This document shows, piece by piece, positions 36,736 to 50,300 of a stretch of 64,000 nucleotides of DNA. Positions within the stretch are counted from its first letter, which is position 1; every line of letters begins with the position of its first letter. A program made the translations under genes and the position numbers. Origin of the DNA: Oryzias latipes (lineage: Eukaryota; Chordata; Actinopteri; Beloniformes; Adrianichthyidae); contig NC_019866.2 in NCBI RefSeq assembly GCF_002234675.1, positions 8,275,261 to 8,339,260 of the forward strand, written 5' to 3'. The notes under the pieces were generated by a model. The model ran no database searches. It was not told the origin of the DNA and saw nothing but the letters and a program-made list of their open reading frames with translations.

Positions 36736-37135
36736 CAAATTTCAAAACCCGAAACAAACTGCTGCACAACATCGCACAGAAAACATACATAATGTTTGTT
36801 AATCTGACCGATCACCACACTACACCAAGCCGATTATTTCATTAGTAATCAATGTTAGGTGCGATAGCTAAGCTTGCTGATTCACTTAACCGACTAGCAA
36901 ATTTTGCTAACAATCGCAGAACAAGCCAACAGAAAAGACGTAACGAAACAATACATTTAAAATTGCGTGAATACCTCTAGTATTGTCACAACTCTGCTTA
37001 AGTAAATCACTAATTTAAGAAGAAAAATGTAATTTATTTTAACTAGTAGCCAAGCTAACAAGAAACCGCTACGAGTAGCATTACTTGTTAGTTCCGTAAT
37101 GACAGGGCGCATGCGCGTATTTCCGGGACGGCCTG
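36736..37135 (-). promoter_or_regulatory. prkcsh: prkcsh 5' leader and TATA-less promoter with NRF1 and ETS sites
   Basis: The palindrome GCGCATGCGC (37107-37116) is a strong NRF1 site, followed by an ETS-like TTCCGG (37121-37126). Both are typical of housekeeping promoters. The leader may contain an untranslated first exon, with an acceptor-like GCAG just upstream of the coding exon and a GTATTC donor near 36974, but this is weak. Confidence 0.55.
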
Positions 37136-38090
37136 TTTGATTTTAATAGGCCAAGAATTGTCTTCGATTGACGTGATTGGCGAAGTCATGGCAGGACGCC
37201 ACACCTTCACACAGAAAAGGACGCTGGGTAAACTGTGTGTAGCTGCAGCCATCTCAATCGCCGGCGCACACTATTGGAAAATAGTTTAACTGGTTGTAAC
37301 ACAATTTCTAATTGATGTTAAATAAAATGTATGGGACATTCTTATAACTAGTTTGAACGTTAAGCATATCATATTTATATTTCTTTTGCTATTTCTGTTT
37401 GACATTATTGTATTTTCTACTTAACGTTTAACAGTTTGAATTATAAAGTTTTTTAAATTTAGGTTTACGGATGTTACCTGAACAAAATAAGCCTCATATT
37501 ACTAAATTTGTCATTATTTTGTTTAAATTTTAGGCTATCAGCTATTAGGAGCCTATTTGCTCTTTCTGGCTACAATTGGCCTATTAATTGTTTTGTTTGT
37601 TTGTTTGTTTTTTCCAATTATGTAAGGGATTGTCCTGTCATGTGTTAAATGAAAGCAATTAAATAAAAGTTTAACCTGTTGTAAACAAATGCATGTTTTG
37701 TCGCTATAAAAAATAAATTATTCTTGTTTCTAAAAAAATAACGTTTTTTAAAACGATTTAAAAATGTACTGCTTGTGGTCTGCAGATTAAACTCACATAA
37801 AAATGAAGCAAAGCTATTTAATACTTTAATTTAATACTTTTTTTTTTAAATAGGCCTACGTCTTGTGATGTGGGTCCTTTTTCTTCTTACTTTTTAACAC
37901 AGTCCTAAAATAACAAAGTTGATTTCATTTAGTTAAAAGTCTCAACCAAACAAACATTTCTATCTTTATGATTATTTCCAGTTATTTAAACATGAATAGT
38001 GAAGAGGCAGGCAACAAAAACAGAATTAAATAAAAAATGTGAAAGCCAGCAGGACTATTAGTTTCTTTTAATAAAAAAATCTTGCTTTAT
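37136..38090. other. AT-rich spacer between prkcsh and pde4a
   Basis: No exon is seen. It separates the prkcsh promoter from the probable pde4a polyadenylation site; both genes are transcribed leftward. Confidence 0.6.
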
Positions 38091-41000
38091 TTGTATTTTT
38101 AACACATTTTACAGTACTCAACAGTGAAATAAAAGAAAAATATACTGATATACTATAGCATTGTTTTATATATAGATGTTTGCTTATTAAATGCGTTTAT
38201 CCACAAAATGACACCTCAGCTCTGTTAAGTGGAGAAACTCTCATAAAAATAATATAATAAAAAATAACCCAGACACATTTTACACATTACAGCAAGATCA
38301 TTTACAAATATTACAATCATTTCATGTTCCCCCCCTCCCTTTAATAATCTTTCTTACTGGTGAACAAACACATGAGTTAAAGCCCAGAGAATTGATCCCG
38401 AAGGGTGTCAGTCAGTCTGACATAACATTACATGACAGTAACACACATGGAAACCAGCTAAGTAGGCCACCATTAGACTAAAGTTACTAAGAACCAAATG
38501 TGGTGATAGTGATATAAGTTACATAAGGGCACATTTCTTTAAATGCATTATATCTCTTGCAATGATTGCTTATTTGACTCAGTCAGATACGTTTACTTAA
38601 GTGTTATTAGTCTTTATGAACATGCCTAAAAAGAGGGGTTAGCATTGACTGTTGCACAAAGTGAATTGTGATTTGCCCCGGTAATGAACAGGTGTGTGCC
38701 AACGAAAACAACCAGCACAGACTGTATAACACCACATGAAACATGTCCGTCTCTAAACCTGATGAATTAAAGTGCTGGTACAAATCTATATGACGTCAAC
38801 AATAATTGTGCACAAATAAAAACCATGACCAAATGTCATCACAAGGGGGAAAGAGTAGGTAAAGATGTGGCTTGCAGTTCCTCAGTGGTTCCTTGAACTT
38901 TTTTTCAGTGGTTATTGTCAAATATGGTTTCGGTCAAACTCCGATTTACAAACCATTATTACATTATGTACAAGAGTGGTCGTGATTATAGCTATATCAT
39001 CAGTACGTGATTCGTTTGCCTGACCGTCCACCACAATGATATAAAAATAAACTGTACACAAACTGTTCAAAGAAAACACTTCTCGCAGTTTTCATTGTCA
39101 TTTAAAAAGAATGGCAGCAATCAATTGAATAATTTCCTTAAGAAACAATTGCTACAGTATTGTGTTTTTATGGCAATGAAATATATTTGTTTTTGTTTTT
39201 TTAAATAGCTCATGACAGAGCAAGAAGCCACAAACACAAAGCAACATGTTAAAGTAAAAGGCCAGTGCATGTGGGAATCTTTTATTTATGTAGCTGCAAG
39301 AGCAATCCTGGATTCCCATTCGACCAGATGAAGAAAAAGCCTGAGTGGTGGCCTCGCAGCTCTGCTCTAACCTGCAACGGAGTAGGTCAAACACACAGGC
39401 TTTTTGTTGCACCAAGCTGTGGCGTTTTCAGATAAGCTCAGTTCCCGACCAGCAGAAACTTGCTCTTATACCTTTAAATATTTTTTTTTTTTTACCCTGT
39501 GAATAACAAACACCGAAACAATCCCTTTCAGCTGAAAATCCTGAATACTGTTAAACATGAGGGAATAAAACCAACAAGTGAGCGATGACACGTCAGCATC
39601 TGACATCCTTCTTCCTCTCACTGTTACTTTTTCCTTGCTAACTGATTTAACATCCTGCATAACTTTGTTACAATATCATTTTTTTTCTTTGATTTATCCA
39701 GAAGATCCTGATTGAAGTTTAACACATTCTGTGTGTTGGCCCAAGCACAGCAAAAACATAACAAATCCCCTCTGAAGGTAACGCTGAATTCACTGTGTCT
39801 AGACGCACAAATATTCACAGAAATAAGCATACAGACGTGATATAAATATACTAAGGTACCTATCATATATCTTGTAAATATACATACTTGCAGGTGCGTA
39901 TCCTGCATCAGACATTAAGGCAAAATCCATCAAACATAGTGAGGATGATTAGGGACTGTCCGACCTCAAGTTGTCGCACTCCTTTCCCCTGACATTCAGC
40001 CTCCCTGATTTCTCTTATTTATTGGCGTTCCTTTGAATCCTCTCACCCACTGAAGCTTCTCATTCTTTACTTTGGTGAAAATAGTTGGTGATGTGGACAC
40101 AAGTGCAAGAGGGTGTGAGACAACAAACAAAAACTTGTTCTGTTCGGGACATAACTCGAGAACCCTTTAAACATATTCAGCAACTTTCAAATATATAAAA
40201 TAGGCAAAATGTATGCTTCAAAGCATCGCATGGCTTTTTCTCAGAAAATTTAAAGAAAATCATTTAATAGAAAAGCAAACAAAAAAACAAAAAAAGGAAA
40301 TGCTGGAAAGAGTCCACTGGTGATCGTGATGGTCTCAGTGATTGCTCTGCATCTCAAGTTCTCTGTTGAAATATTACCAGAAGAGCAACAAAGGAAGACT
40401 TACAGCCGAAAATATATCACTGCAGAAGTTGTGAGCTGCACACCACAATACTATGAAGAGTAAAGAGAGATCCTTCACAAGAGACAATCAGAAACAACTC
40501 TCTAGTTCCACAATGCATTGCTTCACGACAGCTCCAATCAGGAAGCTGGTGTTTCAGAAAGGCACAGAGCCATCTTGCACCAGTAGCACTCTCCTTGTAA
40601 AGGGAAAAAAAGACACGTGGGACCTGGTGGGTCCCCTTATCGCAGAAACTACTATTCCTTAGATTTCATCCACTGCAACTCTGTGATTTTTCTTTCCGAC
40701 ATAAATGGAAGAAAAAAAAACATCCCTTAAAACTTGGAGTCTCTCTTTTAAGAACCGTTCCTAAAGAGATTCTAGCAGATGGGACTTACTAATACTGACT
40801 AAACACTCGTCAATACACCATGTAGGGATGGCTTTTTCCAAAGGGATTCATATACTGATGGATGCCCCTTGTCTAGATTCACACAAACAGACATACAGTG
40901 TGGTGTGTGTCAGTGCATTTCCAAAGAAAAAATAAAATAACAAGGGTAGAGTACATATGGACTGCAATTACCTTGCATGACTGCTAAATGCATATGCATG

Positions 41001-41371
41001 CATTGCATTAGGCTATTTAACGTGACTTGCTCCTGCTCTTGGATTTTGTGTTTTGATGTCACGTCATGTGTGTTATGTGCATTCCTAACACCAGAGGGCT
41101 ACACTATCTTCAGTTGCCCATTAGTAATGCTCTCCTCAGTACCAGTCAGTCTGATGTTCTCTTTGCAATTCCTCAAAGGACATGCCATCACTCCAAATCT
41201 ACAGTTGCTGTGTTATTAGCTTCTCTTAAACAATTTTAATTGATTCCCTTTTTAAAAAATATTTTTAAAGGTCTGTTGTCGTTGCAGTCTCATTTGTTCT
41301 TGGTTTGGTCACTGAAAGGATGAACAAGATAATCTGTGTAAGTGATGAAAGAGGGATACAGTGAGTGGAAC
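38091..41371 (-). other. pde4a: Probable pde4a 3' UTR
   Basis: About 3.3 kb after the pde4a stop with no other gene signal. A minus-strand AATAAA lies at 38096-38091. Extent is inferred from this signal and the absence of other exons; earlier poly(A) sites may be used. Confidence 0.4.
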
Positions 41372-44300
41372 TCATGTATCCTCAGCTTGCGAAGAAGAAT
41401 CTTCCTCTTCCTCTACAGGACTTGTGTCAGAAAGTCTTTCCTTCTCAGGCCCCTCTGCCTGAAATTTCAGCTCGTCCTCCACCTCCTCTTCCTCCATCGC
41501 CACCTCATCCTCCTCCTCAATTATATCCTCATTTTCGTCCTCTGCCATTGTGTCTTCCTCATCTTCCTTTTTACTCCCCTCATCGCCATGGCTATAGTCC
41601 TGTGCCGCATGGTTGGATGTGGGTTTGTTCCCCTCCTCTTCCTGTTCTGTCTGAGAGCTCTCTTCCAGGGTGAGTTCAAATTGAAACTTGTCTATGCATA
41701 CGTTTAGATCCTTGTCCCCCTGGCCCACTGGGGGTGGTGAGGGGCTTTGCGGGATAGTGCTCTGGTACCAGTCCCTGTTGTCCTCCAAGGTATCCAGGAT
41801 GTCCTGGGCATCAGGGTACACAAGGTCCCCCCACGTCTCCCAAAGAGGGTGAACGATATAGTCAATGAAGCCCACCTACGATGTGGCAAAAAAATGAGAT
41901 GATTGGCAATAAATCCAGCACAACAGTGTTAAAGTACTCCCTGCAAATCAATCATGCAGAAGAATGACTGCTGTGATCACAGCTCTCTCTGCCCAGCAGT
42001 TTAATGCCACCTGCGGCTGCAACAGTCATCAAACTGAGCTCAAAGTCGACGCCATGCATGCTCATCTTTCACTCCTAATGATTTACCTGACTCTTTTCTA
42101 CAGATGCAGTGTGTTTGTCACACATGGGGCTGATCTCCATGCCTCGCTCCCTTTCCTTATCTCCCTGCCTGAAGAACTCCTCCATGATCCTCTCTGTCCA
42201 TTGTCGATACACAGCCAGGGGCTTCGTGGGATTGCTCAGGTCAGCACAGTGCACCATGTTCCTCAATACCTGCACCATAAAATATCAATAGAAAAGGTTC
42301 AGACATTTATTGTTCTTTTATTAGCTTGACATTTAGTATTAGAAATTGCTAAGATATTAAGGTCTCTCAGGCCTCTGTAGGGTTCTTTTCTCGTCTTTCA
42401 AGTCCCACTCCGATCATCTTTTGATCTATTTTAAAAGCATCCCTGCTGGTCTTTTAATTATGATTATGCCATTTTTAGCCAAAATCCCCTCAAAAATCTG
42501 TGCTGTATGGACATAGTTTCTGCAAAGCGGCAGTAGTTCATTAGAAATTTGCCTCTGAGCTGTGGGCGGCACTGAGTAATCTGGCCCACTTCCCTTCACC
42601 CATTTGTTTAGAGCCCCTCACAAACCCAACCTAACCTTACTGGCGCAGTAAAAATGGTGAGCAATATTGGAGCTATCCAGCTGTACAGTTTGGAATGAGA
42701 TGCCATGCTCAGACAAAGAAAATGAAGACTTACATTCTGTAGATCTATTCATCTACAAGCGGATGCATCAGAATGAAGCGGAGCAGGAAGCTTGTGGCCT
42801 GCCGTTGTAGGTTCTACGTCCCACCTACAAGCTTTTTCAAATGGCTTTTTTTGTTTGATTCTGATTCATAACAATTGGAATACATAAATAATTTTTAAGC
42901 GTAATGTTGTTTATGTTCTCCGTGATGCAACAAGAAGATGTTAAAAACACCAAAACCACGAGTTTCATCAGAGTGGGTCTTGAGACTTTGAACCAAAATT
43001 TGAACATCATAAACGTTTTTTTTCCACTCTAATGAAATGTTTTTGTTGTTCAAAATTCTTAACTTCTGCTGCATTAAATGCCTTCATCTGCATTTTTAAA
43101 CATGATGTGACAAAGCCATAACCCAATTTTCTTTCTACCAACTTGCAACACAGGACAATATAAGTTGCAGAATTAAATTTCAATGCTTTAAATTTAGGTG
43201 CATTCATTAGATTAAAAAGATTGCCAGATCTGATACATTTAACAACTTTAACATATTGATTCTAAGCTTAAGGAACATGTAAAACATACTTTATGAGCAT
43301 AAAACCTCAATGATTTCTCATACAATCTTTGCCAACCTGTTGAAAAAGTGTGTAAACAATCCATGCAATCTTTTTTTTTCTTGTTTACATATGAGACCCC
43401 ATGCAAAGTCTCCAAATAGCCACAGTTCCCTGAATTTACTACCAAGTAAAAAGACAATATCACCTGTATGCGATCAGTGTAGTGGTCGAGCATCAGAACT
43501 CCAGAACTTGTTACTTTCTTGGTTTCTACCATGGTTTTAAGGTCTGCCAGCAAACTCATGTGCTTGGACATGTCTGTTGCCAAAACCTTGGAAGAAAAAC
43601 ATTTATTAAAGCCAAAGTAAAAAGGTAAGATTAATAAAATGCAGAAATGATCGTTACTCGCCACTATAGGGACTCACCATGTCAATAACAAGCTTCCTGA
43701 GACTCTGTCTCTGCCTTTTGCTAAGATTCTGGAAGATGTCACAGTTTTCCTCATGAAGCAGCTTAAAGCCCACAGCCAGGTGATGGTTCTCCAGAACAGA
43801 CTCATCATTATACATCAAGGCCAACTCTGAGTCTGCAAAATATGCAAGCACAAGAGCTCTCATCACCATCACAAATCTGTTTAAAACTTTACTCAAACCC
43901 ATTAGCAAAACAAGGATGTGAATGATAACAAATGATGTAACCTTTCATGTTTTTATTTGCATTCTTTTTAACTTACTAGTATTTATGAGGAACTGGTTGG
44001 ACACTCCTGGATGGTCTACATCATGAATGGCAGCAGCAAATAATGCAGCTAATATCTCTAAATCAGTGAACACAGCCTGTAAAAGAAAAAAAAGAGGAAA
44101 ACTGTCAATTCCAACAGCATTGAGCTTATTGAAGTGTTGTACACTTACATCCAAAGCTGGAGTGGACAGCAGTACATGGGTGGACTGAGTGACATCAGCA
44201 GCATGGAGGCTGTTGTGGTAGGCCACATTGGCATGATAGTGGTCTTCCAGAGTCATGACATAGGTGACAAAAGTGTCCACAGGGATGTGAAAGGTCTTCA

Positions 44301-47300
44301 TTAAATCTCTCTCCTGCAACCCAAACAGAGGCTTTATCGACCCAAACCTTCTCAATGACCTGTACCAGCAATATGTTTTGTGTCTAAGTTAGCGCCCACA
44401 ATCAGAATAGTTTGTTTGCAATCCAGCTTACCTGAAAGATGGCATACATTATGCAGCTGAGGGGTCGATTATTAGAAAGCTCTGCCACGTTGAAGATATT
44501 AAGGCCCCATCTGTTCAAGTCCATCAGTTCCTGAAGGTGAAATGGACGGTGTTACCTTTAACAGGCAGATGTTTATGTACAGGATCTTCTGTGGTGCTGA
44601 TTTTCTGTGTGTTTACCCGAGCTAATGCGTCTTCATGTTCAGTCTTCACGCCAAAACGAGGCAAGGTGGAGTTGGAAAGGCTGGAGCTGTGTGTGAGTTT
44701 CTTTACCCCGCTGATGTGACACATGGGCTTCTCCCTTTCTCTTAAAGTCGGGGACGGGATTTCTACTTCATTCTGCTTATCTGGAAGGATCAAAAGAAGA
44801 GTCAGTTGCTTGACTAGAGTTTAACAGGGGTTGATTGAAGGTTTGAGTTACCAAGAAAGGTAGTGGAGATGTATTCTGACACTTGGTTCCCTGAGCGACT
44901 CATCTCTGACAAATGCGACAGCTCTCTGTTTAACATCCTCTTGAACTGTGGAGGGGCAAACAAGAGATGGTTCTGTGTAACTATGAGGGGTTATTGATCA
45001 TCCAAAACCATGCAGAACCTTCAGCATGAATGCTAGATTAGTTCTGTATGTGGAGAAATACACCATATGAATCAAATTTAAGAAGATAAATTATTGCACT
45101 TGTCTACAAAAAGGGTGAGAAATCAATTATGAATCATCCCTCCTCCTTTTCTCAGATGAGAACACACTGTTCAATACCCCAGCTTGCTTCCAGTGATGTG
45201 TTGCAGCAACGTTCCATTTTTATATGTATCGTTTCCGACTCCTCTGCAGTGTCAGCCATGAACTATGCTAATTTTTCAGGTCCCAGACACAAATGTGATG
45301 AAGTGCATAAATTACCAACACAAAGAAAGAGGGGAACTGTTCCTGAGAGCGCTCTCTCTGCCTTTTCCTAATCGTTTCCTATCTGGACACAAACACGGTT
45401 CCCTGCCAGGCGAATCGTAAGAAGGCACAATGCCATTCGGACAGACCCCTCTGTTTGTGTCCTACTGACTGATCTTTCACACATAACAATTTCCATGGCA
45501 ACCGAAGCAGTTGCCATAGCAACTGCCTCCTCACAGTCAGTCCTTCATGTGAGAGCAGTGGCTGTTTGGGTGACAATCTCAGGGAGTCGGCAGGTGACTC
45601 TGACCTTTACCAAGGTCAGCCCTCCTCTTCTCCTCCTCCTCCTCCTCCTGTTGCTGCATGTCTCTATTCTCTAAATGTCTTTGTTTCTCCTGAGGTAAAC
45701 AAAGCTCTTTATAGGAACTATCAAATCTTCCTGTCTCTGTTTTCTTCACACCTGTTCTGGTCAGATGAGCACCGGTTGCATGTAAACAGGTACTGTTCTT
45801 ACACAACCAAATCAAAATCAGTCATAAGAAGACGTAGCCCAGTGGCACACTTCAACAGCAGGCTCAGCCCTAAATCCCTCTCACCACCACGTTCCTCACT
45901 CCTTCCTCCCCTAATGCTGTAACGCTGAGTCATAGCTGCCAACCGACACGTCTACGGTGCCAATCCAAGTGCCAGGACAAACAACGCTCTTCCCCTTACA
46001 CTGACTAATGAAGCAAACATGCAAACATCGCACAGGCATGACCATGAACAGGCACACTCTGACACCTGTGCATGTGAGAAACCCAGGGCGAGTGCACAAC
46101 CTCTAGCCACGCAGTTTGACGAGCAGCATATGATTGCACACACCTGAAAATGCTTTTACTGTGACCTGTTTCCTGGATGGAAACATCAGATGGAAACAGG
46201 ATTAGATAAAAAACAATACAATGATAATTCTTAAAGCAGCACTATGAAAATCCAATGGTCCGATAAATATGACAAACTTTAAATTAGACCTTCAGTTTGT
46301 TTTGAGGCCAGCAAGAAAGAGGAGGAGAGATGTGGCAATTATATGTGAAGATGATAAAAAACTTTATTTAACTACAACAAGTCAGCAACAAATGTCTGTT
46401 TTTTGCTTATAGAATGAGGATGCAGGTCAGATAATAAAACGTTAATACTGACAAAAATAGAAATCTATTAATGTTAAAATATAATTGTAATGTCAATTCA
46501 TTAATTATGTTTTTTATATTTTTTGTTCAAATATGAATACTCACTCATAAATACAAAAGCATTCACAATTTTAGCAAAAAAGGATCCATCCTTGTTCCTA
46601 TAACTTCTAGATTTTTTCCTAATCAGATTAAATTTGTGTAAGAATAGAAATTTTGGGGAAAAATAGCCAATTCTATAAAATAAACTGAATTGATTTGTGA
46701 ACTTGTGAATCAAAATTGAATTAATGAAACATATTTGGCAGTGGGTCTGCTGTTTTTGTTTATATTTATGCTGTATCTTTGAAATCTTTTACAGAAGCTA
46801 CGTATTCCTCTCTTGACTTAAAATAACTTTATAACGCACATACTAATTTCTCCATTGAAGTGTATCATAAAGTCAAAGTCAGTCACACCACCAGCTCACC
46901 ACAGACAGTCAGAATCAAACAAAATCATTCAGATGGGCTGGTAATGCATTCTTAACAGTATTTCATCAAGCGTCCGCCTCATCCATCAAAGACGGCCCCT
47001 GCCAAAGGGTCTCTTGCTCTCTTAAGGCTTTGGATGCCCTACCTGGTCCCACCAACCAATGAGCCAGGGCCTGGAGCAGGTCTCACAAAACAGATCCACT
47101 AAAGGCGTCCTACGTTCAGCAGGTGTCCCACCCCCCTCCAGGACTCCCCCAGCCGCTGCACCTGGGTCCAGCTCTGCCCCTGCCCTCCCCTGCAGCGGGC
47201 TATAGCTGGAGGAGCGGGGCAGCCTGTAGCCCCCTGGCACAGGCGAAGGGCAGGGGGATGGCACTGGGTCAATGGCCTCCACCACACCCATATTGAGGGT

Positions 47301-50300
47301 AACTGGTGGTTTGGGCCTTTGACACAGGCAGGAAGTGCGGTAGTGGAGCGGGCCGGGGGCACCGTGAGTGCCCCAGTGGCATGAGGGCGTCGTCAGGGCA
47401 TGCGGAGAGAGCCCACAGCCAGTCAAGCCGGGATACTCCAGAGTGATGGATCCCCTAAGACGTGGGGAGGGTAAAGAAAGAGGGGGGTGGGGTAAGGGCA
47501 GGGGCTGTTGGAGCAGATTGTCCGTCCCTACATGCAGGACCCTAAAGCAGGCCGCCCCGTCTGTCCTGAGTCAGCCTCCGGCCTCAGTGTGGTCAGACGG
47601 CGAGGGTCCTCCTGATGGGCGAACCAGGAGCCCCCGGATCTGGCTGCTCTGGAGACTACATCTCATCCCATTTGCTGAGCGGGGTGACCCAAATCTGCTG
47701 TCACCACAGAGCGAAGGTGGATGAGGGCCGGAAAAGACAGAGGGGGAACTGGGAGAAAGGAACCAAGTGAGGTCACAGAGAGAAGCTGATGTTTGTGAAG
47801 CAAAGACAACTGCAAGACAGTGTTTACAATTTTTAAATTAAAGAAAAAACTATAAATAAATGGCAAGGCAGAAGTATGACCAGAGTAAATGATGGAGGCA
47901 GAGGGATGGATGACAGCAGGATCATTGGGAAAAGAGGCGGAAGCAGAAGACGGGAGGTTAAAATCAAGGATGGAGAGAATTAGAGAGGCGCAGGCAGGCC
48001 TGTAGCACACGCTCGGGCTGAAGATCCAAACCACAGCTGGGCTCTGGGAAAAACAGTCACTGTGTTGCTTGCCCCTCCCCCACGGTACAGATCCAAAGGC
48101 CCGGCCCAGTCCTGCCGGTGCTCCAGCTTGTCTGTGCAGTCTCCTCGGGTTCACCTCCACTCAGCCTCTGCACAGGCAGGGCGCCTGCATCCTGCTCGCT
48201 CCTCACCCCGGCCCTCTGCTCCCACACACACCGAGCCTTAATTGGCCAAAAGTGGCGGGGGTCTAATCCTGCATCTTCAGGCTGCCGTTCCTCCTCCAGT
48301 GCTCTGCCTCTTGCGCCATTTCCCTGAATGGCGTAGACAACCCTCGCAAGCTAATCAGGCGCTTGCCTCCCTTGTCAGAGGCTGAGTGCGCATGTGCAAC
48401 AAGACAGCATGTACGTCTGTCGAAAATATGTGTGAGAGCTGAGAGGGTGTGAGACTGAGCGACTGGCTCAGTCAGGAGGATTTCTGCGGCTCAGCCGCCG
48501 CTGAAAAGATACAATGTCATTCTATTAGACTCCCAGAATACATGTTTTTAAAAAAAAATAGTTTTCTATTTGCGTGCACATCAAATCTGCTGCATTTAAA
48601 ATATATTATTCTTTTTCATTTACTAATATTCTCTCATTTAGAGTCCAAATAAAACATAAATGTGTCTGATAAAATCAGCACATGCTTCTGTGTCTTTAAG
48701 ACAGTGCTCAATTATCGCCTCTGTCTCATTGGATGTTGCTGAAACCACATGTTTTGTGGTCAGAGTGGCAAGCCAATGACTAAAAAGGAAGGGCAGACCC
48801 TGCTGCTGCCGATAGCAACCAAGGTTGCAGCAGAGACATCAGCATCAGGACCAGTCCGCCACCTCATCTTGTCCTCCTCCACCCGCATCCACATCTCTTC
48901 CGTCTATCTGTCACTGTGCCCCCACAAACAAAAATGCACGGATCCCTAAAAAGCCCAGCTTCATACGCTGGCATGTAGACGCCAAGCCAGATCCAGAGCT
49001 ATTTGTCTGCCACATAACAATTTATCCAGCCAGAGAAAACATTATAGTCAGATTTTAATTATACATCTGAATTTATTTTATTCATAGAAACACACTCCAA
49101 GACTGAAAATAATCTCAAACGTTTTTTTTACCTCTGTGGTTGTCGTTTTAAGGCAAGAACCCTTCCTCTCACAGCAGATGGGCAGTTTTATGTGAACCTG
49201 TGTTATGTTGATACATGCTAGGAAAACTAATGAAATGTTGTCCATCAACATATTTCTGACCCTTGTGCAGGTCAACGTGTCCGCGTGGACGACTGCAAAC
49301 CTTGTTGGAGGCCATCTCACTGACTGAGCGGTGGGTTTGAATGGTCTCCAGCTGGTCCAGACACCAGTCCAGCTCCTCCAAAGTCTCCCTAGCCATCTGC
49401 TGATACGTCTCCTCTGACAGGCACAAAGAAGGTAGATGAGTAAAAGCACAAAAAAGAAGATTTAAAATCAGGACTTTAAGAGACCTAACTTCTGCAAACA
49501 GACACACAGTTCATTGCCTAGTCTATAACCACCCCTCTAAACCGCAGTTATTAATGGGTAAAATTTTACTATTTTAAAACTAAAGAATTACAAAAGTACA
49601 AAATAGATTACTTTGTTCGTATACAAGTAATATAAACTACAATTTTGATGCTTTTTACATGGTTCTGATTACACCTTTTGGCATATCTGAAAGTTTAAAA
49701 GAAAGAAACACCCTATTACTTTTGATTTGGAATATAAGTTATTGAAAAAAATACAACTTTGTATGATTAAGAGAGAAGATATTAAGTCTGAATGTCCTCA
49801 ATTAAAATTTTACCAAGCAAAACAACAAAAAATTGCACTACAAAACACAAACTCAAATATGTTTAACACTTGCTTTGTCGTTTGTTTAACCAAACGTATC
49901 ATATTTATTTTAAAAACAAAACACCCAAACTCAACTTAATTTTAGAAATGCATCACAGCATGACTACACATTTTTGAGTGAGAATATAGAAAATAAACTG
50001 TTTAATAAATCAACTTTTTAAAGGTATTTCTAACCTGATACACACAAACATACTCTCATTAAAATGTTAGTTTTTTAAATTGTGTATTTTTCCCTTCTCA
50101 TTACCGATGATGCATGCGAGTATGTGGGAGTTTTAGTTCGTCATTTGAGAAAAGTCCTGTTTTTAATTAGTTGACAGCATACCAGAAAGTGTAGCTTGGG
50201 GAACAGTGGGTTGGCTTTGCACTGGTGACCTCCTGTGGACAAACATGGAATTACATCAGATTGAGAACTGCGCTATGCTGCTCTCTAGAGGTAAAATATA

